Assembly: GCA_964036295.1 (NCBI GenBank)
Contig: OZ038470.1
Location: 16,436,436 to 16,500,435 of the forward strand
DNA length: 64,000 nucleotides
Reading direction: 5' to 3'
Origin: Plumapathes pennacea
Taxonomy: Eukaryota; Cnidaria; Anthozoa; Antipatharia; Myriopathidae
The notes below the pieces were generated by a model, which did no database searches, was not told where the DNA came from, and saw only the letters and a program-made list of their open reading frames with translations. Position numbers and translations under genes: made by a program. Below are positions 58,670 to 64,000 of the stretch, one piece after another. The stretch's first letter is position 1; every line of letters begins with the position of its first letter.

Positions 58670-61600
58670 TTAATTGACTACCTCATGCCTGTTGCTTAGC
58701 AACGAAACCACGTGACTACCAAGTTCTTCTTCCTCCAAAGTCCACGAGACGAGAGCGCTACATGTGTCTTGACCCCGCCCTTTGTCTTCTGGCGTGGAGA
58801 TCTGACGAGAAAACAGTTATCATTAAACTAGTTCCCAGCACGAGACGGGAATGAAGGGATGACAGAGAGCTTAGAAGATTAAAACGGATTTTGACTGACT
58901 TTCGTAAATCAAATCATAAAAGCCGTAAGAAAATAATTCCAACCAATCAGAAGACTGATTAACTTCAGCGCCAAACAGAGAAAGGGTTGTTAAAATAAAA
59001 GCAAAGCCAACCAACCAATTTAAAGCTGGTCGCACTTAGTGACAAAACGATATATGGAGATATCAGCAGTGCGAGCAAACGCAATTGCCACTTGCTCTCT
59101 TGTGTGACCAGCCGGTTAAACCAGATCAAAACTGGTTTTGTCTTCGCTTCTGATTGGCCGAGAAAGTTGTAATACTTCCTCCAACCAATCAAAGGGCGCA
59201 GAAACGAAGAAATAATTTTTCATCAAAACCAAAACCATTAGAACTGCTGATAAGATCCACAAGAGAAAGCATTGAGAAAATCGATCAGAATGCGTACCTT
59301 GATGAGCACCGAGTCGATTGATATGCATCCTTCTGCACTTTGCTGCACATTATAGTCGGGCAAAGACCTTGAAAAAGTAGACATTTAACGATCAGAGAAG
59401 AATCGACAAAGAAAGCTGCAAACTCTCCAAACAAAAGCAACAACAAAAAACAAAAAAACAAAAAAACAAAACAAAACAAAAAAAACTACATTGCAAAGAC
59501 AGGTTCCAAAAAAGGGCCACTAACAGTAAAAGCCTTTACCTTTCTAATCGAGACTGCAGCTTCTCCATAAACACATGCAATGGCACGTTAGTGTCCATGG
59601 TAACGGTGGATGTAAATCTCAACTTGTGTTCGGTCAGTCCCAGTTCCTTTATGGCCTGATCCGATTCCACGAGTTTCAAAGACTGTTTAAGAAATAACAG
59701 CAAAAGTGTGTGTAAAATTTGTGCATCGACAAACCAGATGTTGCTTAAACTTTTACGGCGTTAGGCTTACCCACCTCAACTCGATACATCAATTAAAGAA
59801 ATTATTTTCTCTCGATGTCTTGGTCAACAAAAGGTGCCAGTGCGGATGGGTAAAAAATTAGTTTCAAGTTTTCCCTTCTCTTGGGTGGGGGATTTGTACC
59901 CATGCCGAAAAGTCCCCAGGTTCAGTCCGCAGAAGGGGGACGACCGTAACAAGTGGTGCAACTATCTAATAATTTCAGAGTGTTCGGCGTGTTCGAGTTC
60001 CTGACACTATAAAACACTCACCGTGTCTTTCATGAGCAGAACTCCTTTGAGAGGAAGATGGTTGTTATGTGCTGTGAACTTCGCTCTCTTAGTGTCTGGA
60101 CAGAAAACAGGAAACAAGAAATGGTCAGTAAGCCACGTTCACATTCCTGCACAGTTCACGAGGTTGAGATATTTTGGCGGGTCACCAGATGATAAAACTC
60201 TCACCTGGTTTGGCAACAGACTCGATTCTTCTTTTCAGTAAATCTAACGATAGATCGACCGATATCGTGGGATTTGTTATAATAGACACCGTCTCTCCAT
60301 TAGCGGGCTTGTAACAATTTAATCCTGTCAAAAAAATAAGCACACAATCAACATATGAATTAACATCATATTTAGCACTTGCTACGTTGTAGTTCGAGTT
60401 CTCACGTTGTTTATCCAGGCTCGAAACTAAATGGTTCGTCTTCCTCTTTAACCATGGGCTATAGCACTAGCTAACACAATTCAATGTTGGTAGCTGTGTT
60501 TAATCAACTGCAGGACGTCCAGGGCGTCACTAGCTAGCGGATTTCTCGAGTCCTTCTTGTAGTTAGATGTATACATGCCTGTGTCCCTTACCAAACTCTT
60601 GTTCGATTTTTTGTTTCAAGAATTCCATCTTTCCTCCTTCTCCATGAACTAACACGACATTCTTTGGCTCCGCCTGTGGAGAAAATAATTAAGTAAGTTA
60701 CTTGGGTGTTCTGAATGTCTAGTGTTCCCTAACATTCAACCATTCGTCTGGGTGAGAGTAGCCTTAAGAAAGACTGTTGTTGGTGACTCATGTTTCAAAC
60801 CACCTGAGCGGTACACATCTTCATAATCAAGTGTAGAATAAGTTGGTGTCAGATACTGGTGCTCGTCTATTAGTACTGTCTTTGGTCGTAACGTGATTGG
60901 TTGTACGAAAGCAAGAGTTGCAGCGTTTGGTTGGTTGTTGTTCGATTGTCGTTTCGATTCGCCCTAAAAAACAACAACAACAACAACAACAAAAATAGTA
61001 CATACCTGACGAATGAGCTGCATAATTCCAGCAGCATCTGCGTGAGCGCTGAAGGACATGTACTGCACCGACAACTTGACGTCAATCTGAAACAAACAAA
61101 CAAATTAAATACGACCTGAATCATGCTTACAGTTTGCTCTAAGGCTGGCTGACAAATATATATTTTTTTATCGCGCCCTGTGCGTGTTTCTATTAAGTAG
61201 CTGGAGAAGACTATCATTCTATCTTTCAGTCGAAAATTAACGCCTTAAAATACAACATTCTTCAAAAGAAGTCGTTGGGTAATGTAGTAAGAACCGATAG
61301 TGAGTGACGTATCACACAGTGACGTATCATGTGAGTGACGTCACATCACACACCGTCTAGGAATAAAGGACAAGAACAAACGCCTAAGCCAGAAGTTTTT
61401 TTAACAACGTAGTTACCACTGTCTTCTTGTCCAGTTCGATCTTCTTCTGTCCGGCCAACACCTTGTGGCCGACAGTTCCGGCGACACAGTAGCCAGGTAT
61501 CACCACCTGAGAAAACGAGATCACCACACATCGCTTAAAATCATCCCGAGCCAAGAAACGCGAGCAGACGTCCAGGGAAAGCGCGTGGCGTTTAAGGTGC

Positions 61601-61784
61601 GCGTGAAGCATTCAACTAATGTGTTCACTGAACGCAGGTCTCGTTTGTTAATGTCGTAACGTTCATCCGGGAACTTAACAACGTCCATCCGGGAGCTTAC
61701 CACGTTGTTTTCATTTGGCGCCCATTTCTTGAAAATCTGAAGTGACAAACCAGCGTGGAGCATGCCGGGAGTAGCGAAGACAAC
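58670..61784 (-). CDS. INTS11: Integrator complex subunit 11, C-terminal half (9 exons)
   Basis: Minus-strand exons 61784-61701, 61506-61417, 61086-61006, 60673-60592, 60324-60205, 60095-60022, 59682-59540, 59367-59298 and 58801-58670 join in phase to 291 residues plus TAA. INTS11 has about 600 residues, so the metallo-beta-lactamase half lies beyond the window. INTS11 is the RNA endonuclease of Integrator, which cuts snRNA 3' ends and promoter-proximal transcripts in the nucleus. Visible landmarks: [56 protein letters not shown] and [19 protein letters not shown] (beta-CASP histidine motifs FSAHAD and VHGE), then the C-terminal region with [17 protein letters not shown] and [20 protein letters not shown]3 is excluded by these INTS11-type strings. 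Confidence 0.93.
60735..60890 (-). mobile_element. Remnant of a Penelope-like element 3' end in an INTS11 intron
   Basis: Shares AGAAAGACTGTTGTTGGTGA and CCTGAGCGG...CATCTTCA..ATCAAGTG-type blocks, in the same order and orientation, with the 3' region of the element at 61860-62034. It is diverged and carries no coding sequence. It sits between exons 61086-61006 and 60673-60592. Confidence 0.7.
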
Positions 61785-61859
61785 CTGTGTAACAAATGGA
61801 GAAGTTGAAGGAACATAGAGTGTGTGTACATAGAGTACATACAGTAGCTGACTCAAAGA

Positions 61860-63993
61860 TACATTAGGTTGGTTGTGATCGTCCGGGTTAGAGTAGTCTC
61901 CAGAAAGACTGTTGTTGGTGACTGACGTTTCGACTACCTGAGCGGAAGTCATCTTCAGAGTCAAGTGAAAAGTATTTGTCAGATGGCGGTATATATGTCT
62001 CTGGTTGTAGAAGTGATTGGTCCGTTATGTCGGTCTATGGTTGGTCGAGTCGGCTTGGTTGTGTTTCGTTATTGGTCAGTTGATGTTCTTTTGTCCTGTT
62101 GATTAGTCTATTGTTCGTTCGGTTGCGTTTGATGTCATCTATCAGTCGTTTGTAAGGTGCCGGTAGTTGTTGGCATCTGTTGAGTGGTTTCCGTTCTAAG
62201 TTTGTGTACCAGCTTTCCAGTGTAAGTCGTTGGTAGTAGTTGGTACTGTGGCTGATGCATTCAGCAGAGTCCCAGTTGATGTCGTGTTTAGTCTGTCGGT
62301 GGTGTTCAGAAATGTGATTTCTGATGTCGCCGTTTCTGGTAGCTCGTTTGTGTTCAGTAAGTCTCGTGTTCAGGTTTCTGCCAGTTTCACCGATGTAGGT
62401 GGCTTTGCAGTCAGTACAAGATATTCTGTATACTGTTCCCTGTCTGTTGATGGGTTCGTCTTTGTCCTTTACGTTGGTCAGTAAGTCGCGTAGAGTCGTG
62501 ATGGGTTTGTGGGCTACCCGGATGTTGTAGGGTCGTAGAATACGTGCTATCGTCTCAGAGGTGCCTCTGATATACGGTAGTGTGGCCAAGGTCAATGGAG
62601 TTGTGTCGTTAGCGGTTTCGTTGTCGGTAGTCTCGTTGGGTGCGGTGTTCTTGTGAGTGTTGCGTTTGACAAAGTTAGGGTCGTAGTCGTTCTTCTGGAA
62701 AACGCGTTCCAGGTGTCGGGTCTCGTTAAGTAAGTCGTCGGGAGAGTCACAAAGTAGTTGCGCTCGTTTCGTCAGCGTTCTGATCGTGGTAGCCTTGTGT
62801 GAAGTAGGGTTGTAAGAAGTCTGGTCAAGTAGTCTGTCAGTGTGCGTTGGTTTTCTGTAGACTGTAGTTCGTAGCCTGTCGTTGTCGTGGCTCACGAGGC
62901 AATCTAAGAACGGAAGTTTTCCGTTGTCTTCGATTTCCTTAGTGAACTGTATGTCAGGGTTTTGGTCGTTCAGGTGTTTGTGGAAGGAGTCAATGTCGTC
63001 TTTGTGTACAGCAGTAAACGTATCGTCAACGTATCGTAGCCAGAGAGGCAGCGTTTGTTCGTAGGTTGCAAGGGCGCGTTCTTCGATGTGTTGCATCACA
63101 ATTTCTGCTACAATAACAGAGACCGGTGAACCCATTGCTGTTCCGTGTAGTTGTCGGTAGTGTTTTCCGTTGTACTGGAAGTACGTGGAAGTCAAGCATA
63201 GAGTTAGTAACTCCATGACGTCTTTAGTCGGTAAGGGTAGTTTGGTAGTGTGGCGTTCGATAGCAGTTTCAGTACACTGTAGTGCCAACTGAAGTGGAAT
63301 ACTGGTGAACAGTGATTTCACATCAAAGGACACGAGTTTGTAGTCGTTAGGCATCTGTATAGTCTTGATCGCGTCGATGAAGTTCTCAGTAGACTGTAGT
63401 TTGTGTTTAGAATTGTTTGTCAGCGGTTTCAGTATGGTCGTTAAGTACTTCGAGAGTTCGTACGTCGGGGACCCACAGAACGAGACTATGGGTCGCATCG
63501 GTATGTTAGGTTTGTGCAGTTTGGGTAGTCCGTAGAGTTTCGGTGACTGTGGCACCGAAGATCTCAGTCGGTAGTAGCGTTGAATGTCAATAGCGTCAGT
63601 CTTTCTCAGTGAAAAGACTTTGGCGTTCAGTTTCCGTTGTAGAGCCGGTGAGGGGTCTCGAGTGAGTTCTTTGTACGTCTGCTTGTCGTTGACAAGTGCG
63701 TCCATTTTGTCGTGGTAGTCTGTTTTGTTCATGACAACAGTCACTCGTCCTTTGTCGGCTGGCAGTATGACAATGTCTTTGTCGTTTTGTAGTCGTTTCA
63801 GTGCTTGTTTTTCGTCTTTGGTCATGTTGTTGTCATGTATAGAGGCTGATTGTATCGTAGAAGCAATTCTGCTCCTGATGTTATCCTTGGCCGTGTCAGG
63901 TAAATCTCTATTACGAGACAAGGCGGCCTCAACGCTGGATACAATAGTCTCTGTCGGTATTCGTTTTGGCGTTATGGAGTGTTTCAGTCCGTT
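61860..63993 (-). mobile_element. Penelope-like retroelement (5' end outside window or lost)
   Basis: It comprises the reverse transcriptase/GIY-YIG frame at 62035-63993 and a ~175-bp 3' flank whose sequence recurs at 60735-60890. It is inserted upstream of INTS11 exon 61784-61701, in the same orientation, presumably within an intron. Confidence 0.85.
62035..63993 (-). CDS. Penelope-like reverse transcriptase with GIY-YIG endonuclease
   Basis: Open for 652 codons after an in-frame TAG at 63994-63996. No ATG precedes the conserved part, so the N-terminus is missing, mutated or outside the window. The first residues (GLKHSITPKRIPTETIVSSV) already belong to the conserved Penelope N-terminal region. 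RT motifs in order: LPADKGRVTVVMNK, MRPIVSFCGSPTYELSKYL, VSFDVKSLFTSIPL, GTAMGSPVSVIVAE, WLRYVDDTFTAV (catalytic YVDD) and KLPFLDCLV. The C-terminal endonuclease has GTVYRISCTDCKATYIGETG, an Arg and His that follow, and LESWY with the catalytic-type Glu. The frame downstream of the TAG has no further stops, so the copy is fairly young. Such elements retrotranspose through target-primed reverse transcription. Confidence 0.92.
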   Translation of the reverse strand, partial: NGLKHSITPKRIPTETIVSSVEAALSRNRDLPDTAKDNIRSRIASTIQSASIHDNNMTKDEKQALKRLQNDKDIVILPADKGRVTVVMNKTDYHDKMDALVNDKQTYKELTRDPSPALQRKLNAKVFSLRKTDAIDIQRYYRLRSSVPQSPKLYGLPKLHKPNIPMRPIVSFCGSPTYELSKYLTTILKPLTNNSKHKLQSTENFIDAIKTIQMPNDYKLVSFDVKSLFTSIPLQLALQCTETAIERHTTKLPLPTKDVMELLTLCLTSTYFQYNGKHYRQLHGTAMGSPVSVIVAEIVMQHIEERALATYEQTLPLWLRYVDDTFTAVHKDDIDSFHKHLNDQNPDIQFTKEIEDNGKLPFLDCLVSHDNDRLRTTVYRKPTHTDRLLDQTSYNPTSHKATTIRTLTKRAQLLCDSPDDLLNETRHLERVFQKNDYDPNFVKRNTHKNTAPNETTDNETANDTTPLTLATLPYIRGTSETIARILRPYNIRVAHKPITTLRDLLTNVKDKDEPINRQGTVYRISCTDCKATYIGETGRNLNTRLTEHKRATRNGDIRNHISEHHRQTKHDINWDSAECISHSTNYYQRLTLESWYTNLERKPLNRCQQLPAPYKRLIDDIKRNRTNNRLINRTKEHQLTNNETQPSRLDQP

Positions 63994-64000
63994 CTACAAC

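Noticed and set aside
61521-61964. A 147-codon minus-strand open frame joining INTS11 and retroelement sequence
   Set aside because: It reads through the 3' repeat of the Penelope-like element, an intron-exon boundary and the INTS11 exon 61784-61701. The splice sites explain the data better.

Overview
The window looks like nuclear DNA of an animal, most likely an anthozoan cnidarian (stony-coral type). The genes are split by short GT-AG introns, the intergenic DNA is AT-rich, dispersed fold-back elements are common, and a Penelope-like retroelement and long satellite arrays are present. The species call is an inference. I rebuilt the gene models by hand from splice sites, reading phase and family motifs. 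Each exon chain reported here stays in frame.

Layout. 1-6.3 kb (+): 3' part of a Rap GTPase-activating protein gene. 8.6-10.2 kb (+): two-exon F-box/LRR protein. 12.3-13.8 kb (+): two-exon type II membrane glycosyltransferase of the core-2/I-branching (GT14) family. 14.3-15.2 kb (-): intronless class A GPCR. 19.2-20.1 kb (+): intronless mitochondrial carrier of the carnitine/acylcarnitine type. 20.3-24.8 kb (-): a six-exon gene for a 962-residue protein resembling VioB, a bacterial violacein-pathway enzyme, over its whole length. 25.9-33.4 kb (+): 2-oxoglutarate/malate carrier gene with two alternative terminal exons. 34.2-36.4 kb (-): UBIAD1-like UbiA prenyltransferase. 55.8-57.6 kb: two divergently transcribed single-exon genes for paralogous small membrane proteins of no family I recognise. 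58.7-61.8 kb (-): 3' half of the Integrator subunit INTS11. 61.9-64 kb (-): a Penelope-like element (reverse transcriptase plus GIY-YIG nuclease) lying in an INTS11 intron.

From 37 to 54.7 kb the window is almost gene-free. Satellite A (348-349 bp monomer) forms two blocks, 37.1-39.3 and 50.3-54.3 kb. In each block the monomers switch from forward to reverse orientation. Between the blocks lie satellite B (about 662 bp monomer, 39.3-44.3 kb, each monomer carrying internal inverted arms), degenerate minisatellites, a 382-bp duplication and a short tandem array whose unit carries a tRNA-like Pol III promoter. A (TA)n tract of about 290 bp closes the domain.

The genes do not form a pathway. Two mitochondrial carrier genes flank the VioB-like gene, and I see no functional link. 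The items most worth pursuing are the spliced VioB-like gene, the divergent membrane-protein pair, the duplicated terminal exon of the oxoglutarate carrier, the UBIAD1 homologue lacking its first aspartate motif, and the satellite domain.
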